Positions 18,382-27,937 of a stretch of 64,000 bases of DNA are shown here, piece after piece (position 1 is the stretch's first letter; each line of letters starts with the position of its first letter). Source of the stretch: Desulfopila aestuarii DSM 18488. Lineage in GTDB: Bacteria > Desulfobacterota > Desulfobulbia > Desulfobulbales > Desulfocapsaceae. The notes beneath the pieces were generated by a model. It saw only the letters and a program-made list of their open reading frames with translations, searched no databases and was not told the DNA's origin. The stretch lies in assembly GCA_945863875.1 (NCBI GenBank), contig CAMBBS010000001.1, positions 1-64,000 on the forward strand, written 5' to 3'. The translations under genes and the position numbers were made by a program.

Positions 18382-20655
18382 ATGATATACTACAAAGAAG
18401 CACTCCGGTATCACAGGGAACCGCGACCGGGCAAGACCGAGGTCGTTCCCACCAAGCCGTTTATAAGCCAGGCTGATTTGAGTCTTGCCTATACACCCGG
18501 GGTGGCAGCACCCTGCCTGGAGATTGAAAAGGATCCCCAAAAATCGTTTGAATACACCAACAGGGCTAACTTGATTGCGGTTATAACTAATGGCACCGCG
18601 GTGCTCGGTCTTGGAGCTATTGGTGCACTGGCCAGCAAACCGGTTATGGAAGGAAAGGCGGTACTGTTTAAACGGTTTGCCAATATCGATGTTTTTGATC
18701 TGGAAATCGATACGACTGACCCGGATGAATTCATTCGCACGGTCAAGCTGTTGGAACCGACCTTTGGCGGCATTAATCTGGAAGATATTAAAGCCCCCCA
18801 GTGTTTTTACATTGAAGAACAGCTGAAAAAGCAGATGTCCATTCCCGTTTTCCATGACGACCAGCACGGCACGGCTATCATCTCGGCGGCGGCAATGATC
18901 AATGCGGCGGCGCTTACCAAGAGGAAGCTGGCGGACCTGCGCGTGGTCATCAATGGGGCGGGAGCGGCAGCCATAGCCTGCGCCCGGTTGTATGTCCTGC
19001 TCGGGGTATCGAGAGCAAATGTGATGATGGTGGATACGAGAGGCATCATCTATAAAGGTCGGACTGATGGGATGAATCCGTACAAGGAGGAATTTGCCAG
19101 TGATACCGGCCGTCGAACCTTGGCGGATGCGGTACGGGGGGCGGATATGCTGGTTGGGCTTTCGGCGAAAGGTGCCTTTACTTCGGAACTGTTGATGCAG
19201 ATGAGCCCCTCACCGATCATTTTCGCCCTGGCTAACCCGGATCCGGAGATCGATTATGACGAGGCGAAGGCAGCACGACCCGATGCCATTGTCGCCACCG
19301 GGCGATCCGATTTTCCCAACCAGGTCAACAATGTTCTTGGTTTCCCCTATATTTTCCGCGGGGCTCTCGATGTTGGAGCTACCTCGATCAACGAGGCCAT
19401 GAAGGTTGCCGCCGTGCATGCCTTGTCTGAGCTCGCCAGGGAAGATGTCCCCGACGCGGTGATCCGTGCCTATGGTGACAAACCGATCCGCTTCGGCGCC
19501 GATTATATAATACCGAAACCGTTTGACAGTCGTGTCCTGCTGAAGGTGGTGCCGGCAGTGGCCGAGGCGGCGGTGGAAAGCGGCGTAGCCAGGGTCGCCC
19601 TGCCCGAGCGTACAATATATGTGAATAAATTGGAGGCCACCCTCGGTCCTGAACGTGAACTCATTCGCAAGATCATTATGCGTGCACAGCAGGATCCCAA
19701 GCGTATCGTTCTACCCGAAGGGAGTTTGTCAGTGATCATCCGTGCGGCCTACCATACTCTTCATGACGGAATTGCCATGCCGGTGCTGCTGGGGAATGAA
19801 GAAAAAATCTCAGCCATTGCCGACAGTCTGCAAATTCCGCTTACGGGCATCGAAATCATCGACCCTGAGCGAAATCCTTACCTGGAATCATTTGCTGAGA
19901 AACTTTTTCAACTGCGCCAACGCCGAGGCTGGCCCATGAGAGAAGTACAGCGGCAACTCCGGAACCCCTACGTCTTTGGCGCCATGCTGGTACGTGAAGG
20001 GCTGGTGGATGGTCAGGTCCACGGTGTAGCCGATTCCTATCCGAATGCCATCCGTCCAGTGCTCCAGGTCATCGACCGGCGGCCGGGGGTAGCCAAAGTT
20101 TCCGGTCTTTACCTGATGATCTCGAAAAACCGGACCCTGCTGTTTGCCGATGCCACGGTCAACATCCAACCCAATGCCGAAGAGCTGGCCGAGATTGCGA
20201 TCCTGGCCAGTGAAGTGGCGCACTTCTTCGATATGGAGCCTCGAGTGGCCATGCTCTCCTTCTCAAACTTCGGCAGTGTCCACCATCCTGAGGTGGACAA
20301 GGTGACTGCGGCAATGAATATCGTCAGACGCCGCAGGCCTGATCTGATCATCGACGGTGAAATGCAGGCGGATACGGCTGTGGTCGATACGATCTTGAAC
20401 GGGCAATTCCCGTTCAACCGGTTGGGGCAGTCGGCAAATGTCCTGATCTTTCCTGATCTGACCTCGGGTAACGTCTCTTACAAGCTGCTTGATCGGCTGG
20501 GTGGGGCCAAGGCCATTGGACCGCTCCTTATGGGCCTAAGCAGACCTTTCAACGTGGTCCAACGTAACAGCGATATGGAAAACGTCTCCACCATCATCGC
20601 CCTTACTGTCGCCCAGGCGAAGAATCAGAAGAATCTGGGAAGCATGGAAGAGTAG
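18382..20655 (+). CDS. maeB: NADP-dependent malic enzyme with phosphotransacetylase-like domain
   Basis: A 757-residue fusion typical of bacterial MaeB. The N-terminal half (about 1-425) is a malic enzyme that decarboxylates malate to pyruvate, with [11 protein letters not shown] near the start, the catalytic HDDQHGTAI region and the nucleotide-binding [14 protein letters not shown]. The C-terminal half (about 430-750) is related to phosphotransacetylase and usually acts as a regulatory domain responding to acetyl-CoA. The start ATG has GGAGGG ten bases before it. The gene stands alone between an IS remnant and a palindromic intergenic region. It probably feeds pyruvate and NADPH. Assignment is secure, but which cofactor it prefers is taken from the family. 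Confidence 0.95.
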   Translation: MIYYKEALRYHREPRPGKTEVVPTKPFISQADLSLAYTPGVAAPCLEIEKDPQKSFEYTNRANLIAVITNGTAVLGLGAIGALASKPVMEGKAVLFKRFANIDVFDLEIDTTDPDEFIRTVKLLEPTFGGINLEDIKAPQCFYIEEQLKKQMSIPVFHDDQHGTAIISAAAMINAAALTKRKLADLRVVINGAGAAAIACARLYVLLGVSRANVMMVDTRGIIYKGRTDGMNPYKEEFASDTGRRTLADAVRGADMLVGLSAKGAFTSELLMQMSPSPIIFALANPDPEIDYDEAKAARPDAIVATGRSDFPNQVNNVLGFPYIFRGALDVGATSINEAMKVAAVHALSELAREDVPDAVIRAYGDKPIRFGADYIIPKPFDSRVLLKVVPAVAEAAVESGVARVALPERTIYVNKLEATLGPERELIRKIIMRAQQDPKRIVLPEGSLSVIIRAAYHTLHDGIAMPVLLGNEEKISAIADSLQIPLTGIEIIDPERNPYLESFAEKLFQLRQRRGWPMREVQRQLRNPYVFGAMLVREGLVDGQVHGVADSYPNAIRPVLQVIDRRPGVAKVSGLYLMISKNRTLLFADATVNIQPNAEELAEIAILASEVAHFFDMEPRVAMLSFSNFGSVHHPEVDKVTAAMNIVRRRRPDLIIDGEMQADTAVVDTILNGQFPFNRLGQSANVLIFPDLTSGNVSYKLLDRLGGAKAIGPLLMGLSRPFNVVQRNSDMENVSTIIALTVAQAKNQKNLGSMEE

Positions 20656-20730
20656 GCTGGCTTTTGGCTGCAGAATATGTGCAAAAAGAAGGCTTGTCGC
20701 AATACATGAGGTCAATCTTGTAACAAAAGA

Positions 20731-20905
20731 CAGGTGAACCACCGGCTCTGCCGGTGGACTCCTAAAGTTTGACAACACTTCTGCGCACGAAGATAAGCGT
20801 CTTGAGCAACTGAAGCTGTTCTCAAGGGCACCTTTAGGTGGCTCCCGGTTTTCAAACGTTTTGAGCGGTTCAGATTTTTATAGGGTATCTCCTCGCAACC
20901 AGAAT
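20731..20905. repeat. palindromic remnant, IS200-like
   Basis: A perfect hairpin, CCACCGGC-TCT-GCCGGTGG, lies at 20739-20757. A second imperfect one is at 20826-20846 around CACCTTTAGGTG. Such small hairpins in intergenic DNA resemble the ends of IS200-type elements, but no transposase gene lies between them. It sits between the convergent malic enzyme and P-type ATPase genes. Confidence 0.4.
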
Positions 20906-20921
20906 CCATTGAATAGCTTTC

Positions 20922-23645
20922 TCAGACATCGTCCCTACCTGGGGGGGCAACGCCATTCTCCCGCCGAGTTACCAGCACTTTCCGGAGATAATCGATGGTG
21001 AAAATGATCACAATCCCTAGCCAGGCCAGACCATATGTCTCAGCCGCCACTGGCCCGGTGTTCAGCGCCCGGGCCAGTGGCGGCCAGTAGAGAATGGCCC
21101 AGGAAAAGATGATCTGGATGAGAATACCGGCGAAGATCAGCCGGTTGCTGAACAGGCCGGGGTCCAGACCGGACCTGAACTCGTAGCGGCGCCCCACCAG
21201 GTTGCCGATTTGCATCAAGAGAATGGTGGAGAGGGTAATGCCGGTGGCCGATTGGTGGAGGGGTGAGGAGGCGTCAAGGACGGCGCCGTAATGCCAGCCG
21301 CCGCTGAAGAGGACGAAAAAAAAGAGAAAGAGAGCCCAAAGAGCCTCGATCAGGCCGAGGAAACAGTAGCTGCGGACCATCAGTTGCCTGGTCAGCAGAT
21401 TCTGGGAGGGGTTGCGCGGCGGCTTGCGCATGACCTCCGGATCGACGGGTTCCTGGCCCAGCCCCATGGAAGGCACAAGGTCCGTGCCTAAATCGATGGA
21501 AAGGATGTGGATGATATTCAGCGCCAGCGGCACCGGCAGGACGATGTAAAGCAGATAGGGCAGGATCTCCGGACCATTGCTCACCAGGACATAGCTGGTG
21601 AACTTTTTCATATTCTCGAACACGGTCCGCCCTTCCTCGATGCCGTCGACTATGGAGGCGAAATTGTCATCAAGCAGGATAATCTGGGCCGACTCTCGAG
21701 CCACGTCCGTGCCATGTTTGCCCATGGCTATGCCGATGTCCGCAGCGCGCATGGCCGGGGCATCATTGACACCGTCGCCGGTCATGGCCACTACCCGGTC
21801 CATATGTTTCAGCGCTGTGACGATCTTCATCTTTTGCTCCGGTGTGGTCCGGGCAAAGACACGCACCCCCTGTTGTAATTGCTCGACCAGGGCCTCCACC
21901 GTCAATCGTTTAAGCGCCTCACCGGTAAGATAAGTGGTGGAGCCGGGTGCAACGATCCCCGCCTTGGTCGCCACGGCCAACGCCGTCGCAGGATGATCAC
22001 CGGTGATCATCACTACCTCGATACCGGCAGTGTGACATTTTACCACCGCCGGGGCCACCTCGGGCCGGACCGGGTCCTCGATGCCGAGAAATCCGGCCAG
22101 AATGAGATCATGCTCCAGGCTATCGGCACCCGCCTCATCCGGTATCGTCTCGCTCTCTTCCACTGTCAGCTGCCGATAGGCAACGGCAATTACCCGTAAG
22201 CCCTGGGCCGCCATCTGCTGCATGACGGTCTCACTGGCCGCCAGCTGCTCAGCAAGCAGCATTTTTTCCTCAATGTTTTTGTCCGGACCGACCACGCTCA
22301 CCATGGGCCGGATCGCCTCAAACGCACCTTTGACGACAAAGAGGCGCCTGCCGGCGAGGTTGACAATGCCTCCGGATCGCCGTTTTTCGACATCAAAGGC
22401 AAAGGACCGCACCACCTGCTGCTGTACTGTCGCCAGTGTGCCCAGACCCAGGTTGGACCATTTGTACGCCACGGCAACATCCAGGGGATCTCCGAGCAAC
22501 TGATCAGCCGTTTGATGGATATCAGAGGCGGCTATGGCCAGGGTGGCCAGTTCCTGTTCACGCTCCGGCAGCATCGCCACCCCGGAGCGCGGCTCCACCA
22601 TCCGGGTGATGGTAAGTTGATTCAGGGTCAAGGTGCCGGTCTTGTCAGTGCAAATCACATGAACAGCGCCCAGGGCTTCCACCGCGTTGAGACTGGTCAC
22701 CAGCACATTCTTTTTGGCCATGCGCAGGCTGCCCATCACCAGGGCCAAGGTCAGGGTGGGCAGGAGTCCCTCCGGCACATTGGCGACAATGATGCCCATC
22801 ATGAACACCAAATTCATCCACAACGGCTTGCCGCTGACCACCCCATAGAAAAAAAACGAGAACCCCATGGTGCAGGCGATGGTGGTGAGGATGCGGATCA
22901 TCCGTGAAATTTCGCGTTCCAGTGGCGAACCGGTACGGCGGATGGTTTGGGACAACTGGGCGATGTGGCCGAAACGGGTACGCAGGCCGGTGGCAAAGAC
23001 CACCCCCCGGCCGGTCCCCTTGACCACGGCGCAGCCGGCAAATCCGATGTTTTCGCACTCCTCCAGGCCCCTGTCCTGCATTTGCGAGGTGAGCCGGATG
23101 GCCTCGGATTCACCGGTGAGCGGCGCATTGTCGATCATCAGCCCATCCGAGGCGACAATCCGCAGATCGGCGGCAATCTTGTCACCCTCGGAGAGCACCA
23201 CCACGTCACCGGGAACGATCCCGGACGCTGGTATCCGGCTGATTCGATTGTCTCGGCAGACCTCTACCAGATGGGGCAGGAATTTCTTCAGGGCTTCCAT
23301 GGCTTTTTCAGCCCGGGATTCCTGGATAAAACTGAACAGAGCGTTGAGCAGCGCCACCACGATCAAGGCCCAGCCGAGCACACCCATGCCTTCGTTGGGG
23401 TTGATCCGGTGGGCGATAAAACAGATCATCGCCGAAACAATCAGGAGAATTGCAAAGAAGTTGGTGAACTGGCGACCCATCGTGCGCGCCAGTTTCCAGC
23501 GGTCGACCACTTCAAAGAGGTTGGGGCCTACATGAATGAGCCGCTCGGTCACCTCGGACGACGTCAACCCTTGGGGCGAGGAGTGCAGCGAGGCATAGAC
23601 CTCTTCCGGCGGGATCTGGCCTATATGAGCGGATCGCGGATTCAT
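20922..23645 (-). CDS. P2-type cation-transporting ATPase (Na+/K+-ATPase-like)
   Basis: A P-type ATPase of about 907 residues that pumps cations across the inner membrane. It has an N-terminal cation-ATPase domain, the actuator motif LTGESEAI, the phosphorylation motif CTDKTGTLTLNQ, the hinge TGDGVNDAPAMRAADIGIAMG (in two parts) and a six-helix C-terminal bundle. The fourth membrane helix reads IIVANVPEGLLPTLT, and the PEGLL form is typical of the Na+/K+ and related group rather than Ca2+ pumps. Ion specificity is therefore probably Na+ or K+, but this is an inference. The start at 23645 is chosen because its ATG overlaps the stop of the upstream universal stress gene by four bases, so the two are translationally coupled. 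Confidence 0.9.
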   Translation of the reverse strand: MNPRSAHIGQIPPEEVYASLHSSPQGLTSSEVTERLIHVGPNLFEVVDRWKLARTMGRQFTNFFAILLIVSAMICFIAHRINPNEGMGVLGWALIVVALLNALFSFIQESRAEKAMEALKKFLPHLVEVCRDNRISRIPASGIVPGDVVVLSEGDKIAADLRIVASDGLMIDNAPLTGESEAIRLTSQMQDRGLEECENIGFAGCAVVKGTGRGVVFATGLRTRFGHIAQLSQTIRRTGSPLEREISRMIRILTTIACTMGFSFFFYGVVSGKPLWMNLVFMMGIIVANVPEGLLPTLTLALVMGSLRMAKKNVLVTSLNAVEALGAVHVICTDKTGTLTLNQLTITRMVEPRSGVAMLPEREQELATLAIAASDIHQTADQLLGDPLDVAVAYKWSNLGLGTLATVQQQVVRSFAFDVEKRRSGGIVNLAGRRLFVVKGAFEAIRPMVSVVGPDKNIEEKMLLAEQLAASETVMQQMAAQGLRVIAVAYRQLTVEESETIPDEAGADSLEHDLILAGFLGIEDPVRPEVAPAVVKCHTAGIEVVMITGDHPATALAVATKAGIVAPGSTTYLTGEALKRLTVEALVEQLQQGVRVFARTTPEQKMKIVTALKHMDRVVAMTGDGVNDAPAMRAADIGIAMGKHGTDVARESAQIILLDDNFASIVDGIEEGRTVFENMKKFTSYVLVSNGPEILPYLLYIVLPVPLALNIIHILSIDLGTDLVPSMGLGQEPVDPEVMRKPPRNPSQNLLTRQLMVRSYCFLGLIEALWALFLFFFVLFSGGWHYGAVLDASSPLHQSATGITLSTILLMQIGNLVGRRYEFRSGLDPGLFSNRLIFAGILIQIIFSWAILYWPPLARALNTGPVAAETYGLAWLGIVIIFTIDYLRKVLVTRRENGVAPPGRDDV

Positions 23646-24487
23646 ATTTTGCGGTAGGTGCCGACATCGCAAGGGGTGGTGCGAAGGATCTGCTCAGTAC
23701 GGCTGCTATAGAAAAAGCGGGAGGGTAGATTGCGTTCCGTGGCCCCCAGCAGGATCATGGCCGCATTGATTTTTCCCGCCTGGACCACGATTTCCTTGGC
23801 CCAGTCGTCGGAAAGCACTACATGGCAATCAAGATGCCAGGAGACGCCAGCGGTCTTTTGCCGTATCTCACTCACAATCCGATTGAGATAGTCATAGCCC
23901 GTGGCGATTCTCTTTTTAGTGGCTACGTCGGAGATGTAACGGAAATGGAGGGGGTTGACCATCATCACCCGCAGGAGATAGAGCCGTTTGACCGAGGCGG
24001 CCAGCATTTGCAGAAAGGGCCGTGCTGCTTCGAAACCACGAGGATGGCCAGCCAGGGGGAAGAGCAGAGTGCGCGGACAACCGAGTAAACCGGGGCTGAC
24101 CACACGGATGGCCATGACGTTGAAACGCGCGCAGCGCAGCAATCGCTCCGCGATGGTGCCGACGAGAAATCCTCTTCCCTTGGGATTAACGCGCGTGCCG
24201 CACAGGCAATAGCTTTGTTTGCCTGAGGGAATTGCATGGAGCAGGCTGGTAAAAACATCACCTTTTGGCTCCAGTATCAGGCTCTGGCAGGTGGCACCGT
24301 GTTGCTGGCATTCCGCGGCGATGGAGGCGAATTTAGCCTCAATTCGATTGCGGGTGAGAGAACCGTCGAGAATGTGGAGCAGGAGAAGTCGCTGAGAGGG
24401 AAGAGCTACCGCCATCTGCACTGCGTAACGGGCAACCCAGTCCGCGTTGATCGATCCATCGTGTGCCAGAACAATCCGCCGGTCCAT
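23642..24487 (-). CDS. universal stress protein, two UspA domains
   Basis: About 281 residues from the ATG at 24487, which has GGAGGTGCG directly before it. The first UspA domain opens RRIVLAHDGSINADWV and the second starts near TLLFPLAGHPRGFEAARPF. The nucleotide-binding glycine motif GxxGxG is not clearly preserved at the end of either domain, so ATP binding is uncertain. It overlaps the P-type ATPase start by four bases, and the pair forms one operon. A role in controlling or protecting the pump under stress is an inference from linkage. IS copy C ends about 75 bases upstream of the start and may have altered the promoter. Confidence 0.8.
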   Translation of the reverse strand: MDRRIVLAHDGSINADWVARYAVQMAVALPSQRLLLLHILDGSLTRNRIEAKFASIAAECQQHGATCQSLILEPKGDVFTSLLHAIPSGKQSYCLCGTRVNPKGRGFLVGTIAERLLRCARFNVMAIRVVSPGLLGCPRTLLFPLAGHPRGFEAARPFLQMLAASVKRLYLLRVMMVNPLHFRYISDVATKKRIATGYDYLNRIVSEIRQKTAGVSWHLDCHVVLSDDWAKEIVVQAGKINAAMILLGATERNLPSRFFYSSRTEQILRTTPCDVGTYRKI

Positions 24488-25050
24488 CGCACCTCCGGGA
24501 TGTGTGGTCTTACCGTTGGGGAAATCGTACTCGATTGGCAATAAACGTTAACTTGAGATCATTGATATTCTCCCCGGTTTGAAGACCGAGGATTCCACCA
24601 GCACCGACGCATGGGCATACGCTTCTGAGCAGTTGCCCCGGTGGATTTCTGCTGCAGGCGGCATGACGGCACCACTCACTGCACAGGCGAACCGGGCAGG
24701 TCCTGCCCCTTTTGATATGCATGGCGCCAACCAGGCCAGCTTGTCCTCAAGTTGCCTGCGAAACTCGAACCATCCCCGGTCGAGGAGGGAGCTGTTCCAC
24801 CGGGACCTGGCCCGGACCTTCTTGCCTGGTGCCTCGCTTGTCGCCGATGCCGGTCTGGATATATCCCTTCTCTTTGCATTCTCGAAACACACTACCGCGT
24901 GGTTTTTGCTGATAGTCGACGAGGCGTTATGAAGAGAGTCGTTACGGGCGCCGGCAATACGCATAGGCGGCCGGGTTATTTTTTGTTGCTGCTTTTTCCA
25001 GTTGGCTGAGAGTTTTTTCTTTCCAGCCAAACGCCGCTGCTCCTTGGTAA

Positions 25051-26335
25051 GGAGCAGTTCAATAATTAAATATACTTTTGGGGAGTGATAGAATAATTCC
25101 ACTCGCCATGAAAAGACTCAGGGTGATGGTTAAGTTCCTTCATTTCGACATCACTGATTTTAATCCCCCCTGGAGAGGAATTGGTGTCCAGAGTTGCTCT
25201 TGCCTTTAGGCCGGTCCTGGTCTTGGTGGCCTCAATAAGATTTACTGTCACTTCATGACTTATGAGTGGGCGGCCAAGCCAATTCAGGTTGATAGCACTG
25301 AACAATCGATGCTCTATCTTATTCCATTTACTGGTTCCTGGAGGAAAATGGCTGACCTGAATCTCCATTCCTGTTTCGTTGGCTAATTGCTGTAGTTCGG
25401 TTTTCCAAAGTCTAACCCTGGATCCGTTACTGCCACCGCTATCTGCCGTGATCATAAGCCGAGTGGCATTCGAATACCTCTGCTTACCCATCACGTGCCA
25501 CCATCTCCGAATGCTCTCGACGGCAAAGGCTGACGTATCATGATCAATGCCAACGTTCACCCAGCCTTCATTATGTTGCAAATCATAAACTCCATAAGGA
25601 GAGACCTCCCCAAGCTCTTTGTCAGCCAAATCGTGTCTCTTTACCTTGACAGGGTCGCCTTTGGAACGATATGATTTTCCGGCATTCTTGAAAAGACCGA
25701 CCAGCTCTTTCTTCCTTGTGTCCACAGAGATTACTGGCTGCCCAAGATCTTGATTGGCCTTCACGCGTTCCGAAATATATTGAAATTGCTCGTCTCGATC
25801 GACGTGAGAATCGCCTTCCAGCGTTTTTTTGTTCCCTTGCAGACTATACCCCTGCTCTGAAAGAAGGGTTCCGACTGTTACATGACCAATCTTGTGGCCT
25901 TTGCCCTGGAGTGCAGCGGCGAGGGTGCGAAGGCTTTTTGTAGTCCACAAAAGCGGAGATTCAGGATCACCCATTGTGTTATCTTCAACAAGAAGTTTCA
26001 AGTCGTTGATTAAAGTGTCGTTGCTGGTTTTAAGTGATTTTCTACCCGCCCCAACCCGCCGCAAGCGACCATCAGGGAGCGGGATGTCTCCTGTAACTTC
26101 CTGGATTCCCCTTAAAATAGCGCTCCTTGCCATTCCTGTTATTTCATGAACCGCTTTGAGCCCGCCGCGGCCAAAGGCTTTCACCTCCGAGGCAACCCAA
26201 AGCCTACGCCCTTTCTCATCAAGGTGAGGCCATATAAATCGAAAACGTGTACGTATGGGGTCAAGATTCGTTGTTGTCATCTCAAGATAATGACAGAACT
26301 GACATTAAAAGTCTAGTTTATTTTTGAACAGTCCC
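25051..26335 (-). mobile_element. ISAzo13-like insertion sequence
   Basis: A 1285-base element with imperfect terminal inverted repeats (GGAGCAGTTCAA at 25051 and TTGAACAGTCCC ending at 26335), holding one transposase gene. It lies inside the tnpB remnant of copy C. Flanking TAA and TAG may be a decayed three-base target duplication. Confidence 0.75.
25066..26280 (-). CDS. ISAzo13-family transposase
   Basis: A 404-residue intact transposase. The N-terminal part reads LDEKGRRLWVASEVKAFGRG, then a helix-turn-helix region (GGLKAVHEITGMARSAI) and the segment PLLWTTKSLRTLAAAL, all typical of ISAzo13-like proteins. A DDE-type catalytic core is suggested by VISVDTRKKELVG, LMITADSGGSNGSRV and SKWNKIEHRLFSAINLNW. 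The length matches the family and no stop or frameshift is seen, so the element may still be active. It is inserted in an already defective IS605-type copy, so it is the younger arrival at this site. Confidence 0.9.
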   Translation of the reverse strand: MTTTNLDPIRTRFRFIWPHLDEKGRRLWVASEVKAFGRGGLKAVHEITGMARSAILRGIQEVTGDIPLPDGRLRRVGAGRKSLKTSNDTLINDLKLLVEDNTMGDPESPLLWTTKSLRTLAAALQGKGHKIGHVTVGTLLSEQGYSLQGNKKTLEGDSHVDRDEQFQYISERVKANQDLGQPVISVDTRKKELVGLFKNAGKSYRSKGDPVKVKRHDLADKELGEVSPYGVYDLQHNEGWVNVGIDHDTSAFAVESIRRWWHVMGKQRYSNATRLMITADSGGSNGSRVRLWKTELQQLANETGMEIQVSHFPPGTSKWNKIEHRLFSAINLNWLGRPLISHEVTVNLIEATKTRTGLKARATLDTNSSPGGIKISDVEMKELNHHPESFHGEWNYSITPQKYI

Positions 26336-26460
26336 TAGGCTTTTTTCCATCTTTTTGAAACTGTTGAGCGGTTCCCGGCTGTTGATAAACCGAACCCATC
26401 CTCCTTGGGGCAGGAAAACCCGATCCCCCTCCAGCTTGAAACCTTGCGGGTATCGAAAGG

Positions 26461-26562
26461 TATGATGTTCTGTGCAGTCCGAGTTACTTTGCGGCTTCCT
26501 GCGGCGGTGCGCCGATCTCCATTATCCGGCAGTATGTCGAACAGCAACAGGCACCGGGGTAA
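26461..26562 (+). pseudogene. TnpA 3' fragment (copy C)
   Basis: Only the last codons remain: YDVLCSPSYFAASCGG followed by ISIIRQYVEQQQAPG and TAA, including the catalytic tyrosine. The fragment is fused at about 26455 to the middle of the tnpB remnant, so the shared start region of both genes has been deleted. Confidence 0.75.
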
Positions 26563-26671
26563 CAGCGTACGCCTTGTCGCCCCGACCTGAAGGACCGGGC
26601 TTAACGGCGCGTTTTTGGTAACCTTTCAGAGTCCAATGAATATTTGCCAGCGCCAACACAATGAGGGTTTT

Positions 26672-27937
26672 TTACAGCAGATCCATTTCCGCAAATTGAG
26701 AGTAACTCCATAGAGCGGCTCCCAGTCCTTCAGGGATAACCGCCAATTCTGCCTGCTGAATAACGATGAGATCGTTAGTTGCAGAATCAGAGGATATAAA
26801 GGAGACATGACCGTCTTGAGATACAACAATGGCAACTGCCCCTGGTTGAGCATTGGCAAAATGGGCCGCTGACTGGTGTCTGGTACCTCCCAAATCCATG
26901 AGGTTCGCCGTTGTGCCGTTGTCTCCCTCGACCGGTTTATATACGCGTATATTTGCCGGAGGAGTCTGGTTCTGGGCAGGGGTTATTTTCGCGCCAAAAC
27001 AATAGACAAATCGGTCAAAAGACATGATCAGTGCGCCATCTACGGCAGTCAGTCTGGCGATATGTTTACATTGCTGGTCTAACTGGTGGCCCAGACGTTC
27101 GAGATGCTCCCTTTCCGCAGTTGTTTTGTTCTGGGACGCTGCGCCGAAGAAATTTTTAACGGTAGTTATCAAGGAAGGCTTTTTGGTCACATCGTAATCA
27201 CTTTCAAGAAAGATTGCTCCACCGGTATAGGGGACAGGGGTATCAATCGAACGCTGCCATTCGCCATCCTCAGGTACCACCAGCAGGGTTCCTCCTCTAG
27301 CATGTGCACGCATTTGTCTTGCGGTGTTCAAGAGCGACATATAACGCATTAGATAGAGTATCCTGTCTTTCTGTTTGTCTTTTGGTGATGTTAGCTTAGG
27401 TATGATTGTTCTCATCAAAGAAGAGTGATCAATAAAAAACGCCTCATTGCCAGACAGTGCCGCAAGGCTTTTTCCTCCAAAAGTTATCAGCACACCCCCT
27501 GGTGCCATGGCTTCAACACAGAGGTTGGGGGTAAGTGTGTTGACAGAACGTGTTCTGAATCCCCAGACAACTAATTTCTCGTCTTCGTTTGGCCAGACAG
27601 AGATATCAGCCCGTGGATTTTCGAGCGCTGCACCTAATTTTACGAGGTTGTTGACATCAAAGCTGATTGGCTTGTCGAAGATGAACGTATCGAATGAGTC
27701 TTCTGCTGGACTGAGGATAATCGATATGGTCACAGAATTACCTTCGTCGGTGGCAAAGCTTGTCCATACGGCAGCGTCGATGATTTGCGAAATAAGTTGT
27801 TGCGATGGAATGAGGGAAATATTCTGGAAGAGGCTGCCAACGATTGTGGTTGACACGGTTGACGCAATCAGCAGATTGATTCGTCTTGATAATTCTTCAA
27901 TGAATCCTGGATGTAAGGTGTAGGCGGTGTGGATCAT
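26672..27937 (-). CDS. DisA-type diadenylate cyclase with N-terminal sensor region (DACNV-like)
   Basis: A 421-residue protein whose C-terminal third matches the DAC (DisA_N) fold that makes c-di-AMP from two ATP. The DGA motif appears in TAVDGALIMSFDRFVYCFGA (about residue 300). The RHxxA motif appears as GGTRHQSAAHFANAQ (about 350), followed by AVAIVVSQDGHVSFIS. About 290 residues precede it and look like the DACNV-type sensor region described for bacterial DAC proteins. No membrane helix is obvious. This differs from DisA, which has DNA-binding domains, and from membrane CdaA. It stands alone, convergent with IS copy C. c-di-AMP synthesis is likely but unproven, because some DAC-like proteins in this group are thought to be sensors or to use other nucleotides. 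Confidence 0.8.
   Translation of the reverse strand: MIHTAYTLHPGFIEELSRRINLLIASTVSTTIVGSLFQNISLIPSQQLISQIIDAAVWTSFATDEGNSVTISIILSPAEDSFDTFIFDKPISFDVNNLVKLGAALENPRADISVWPNEDEKLVVWGFRTRSVNTLTPNLCVEAMAPGGVLITFGGKSLAALSGNEAFFIDHSSLMRTIIPKLTSPKDKQKDRILYLMRYMSLLNTARQMRAHARGGTLLVVPEDGEWQRSIDTPVPYTGGAIFLESDYDVTKKPSLITTVKNFFGAASQNKTTAEREHLERLGHQLDQQCKHIARLTAVDGALIMSFDRFVYCFGAKITPAQNQTPPANIRVYKPVEGDNGTTANLMDLGGTRHQSAAHFANAQPGAVAIVVSQDGHVSFISSDSATNDLIVIQQAELAVIPEGLGAALWSYSQFAEMDLL

Larger units (their letters stand above)
24580..26460 (-). pseudogene. TnpB remnant (copy C), split by ISAzo13-like insertion
   Basis: The 5' piece (26336-26460) reads FINSREPLNSFKKMEKSL-like sequence in broken frames. The 3' piece (24580-25050) gives KEQRRLAGKKKLSANWKKQQ, then HNASSTISKNHAVVCFENAK and SEAPGKKVRARSRWNSSLLD. 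The NHAVVCFEN segment keeps the RuvC glutamate region, more than any other copy, but the zinc-ribbon block is deleted after EDKLAW. The intervening 1.3 kb is another element. Confidence 0.7.
24562..26617 (-). mobile_element. IS200/IS605-type element, copy C, split by an ISAzo13-like element
   Basis: The right end starts TTGATATTCTCCCCGG at 24562 and the left end stops at 26617 next to GTTAC on the minus strand. The tnpB remnant is interrupted at 25050/26336 by a second element. The tnpA gene is reduced to its last 33 codons. Confidence 0.8.

Noticed and set aside
22867-23657. Long plus-strand frames inside the P-type ATPase
   Set aside because: They oppose well-conserved pump motifs and have no recognisable product.
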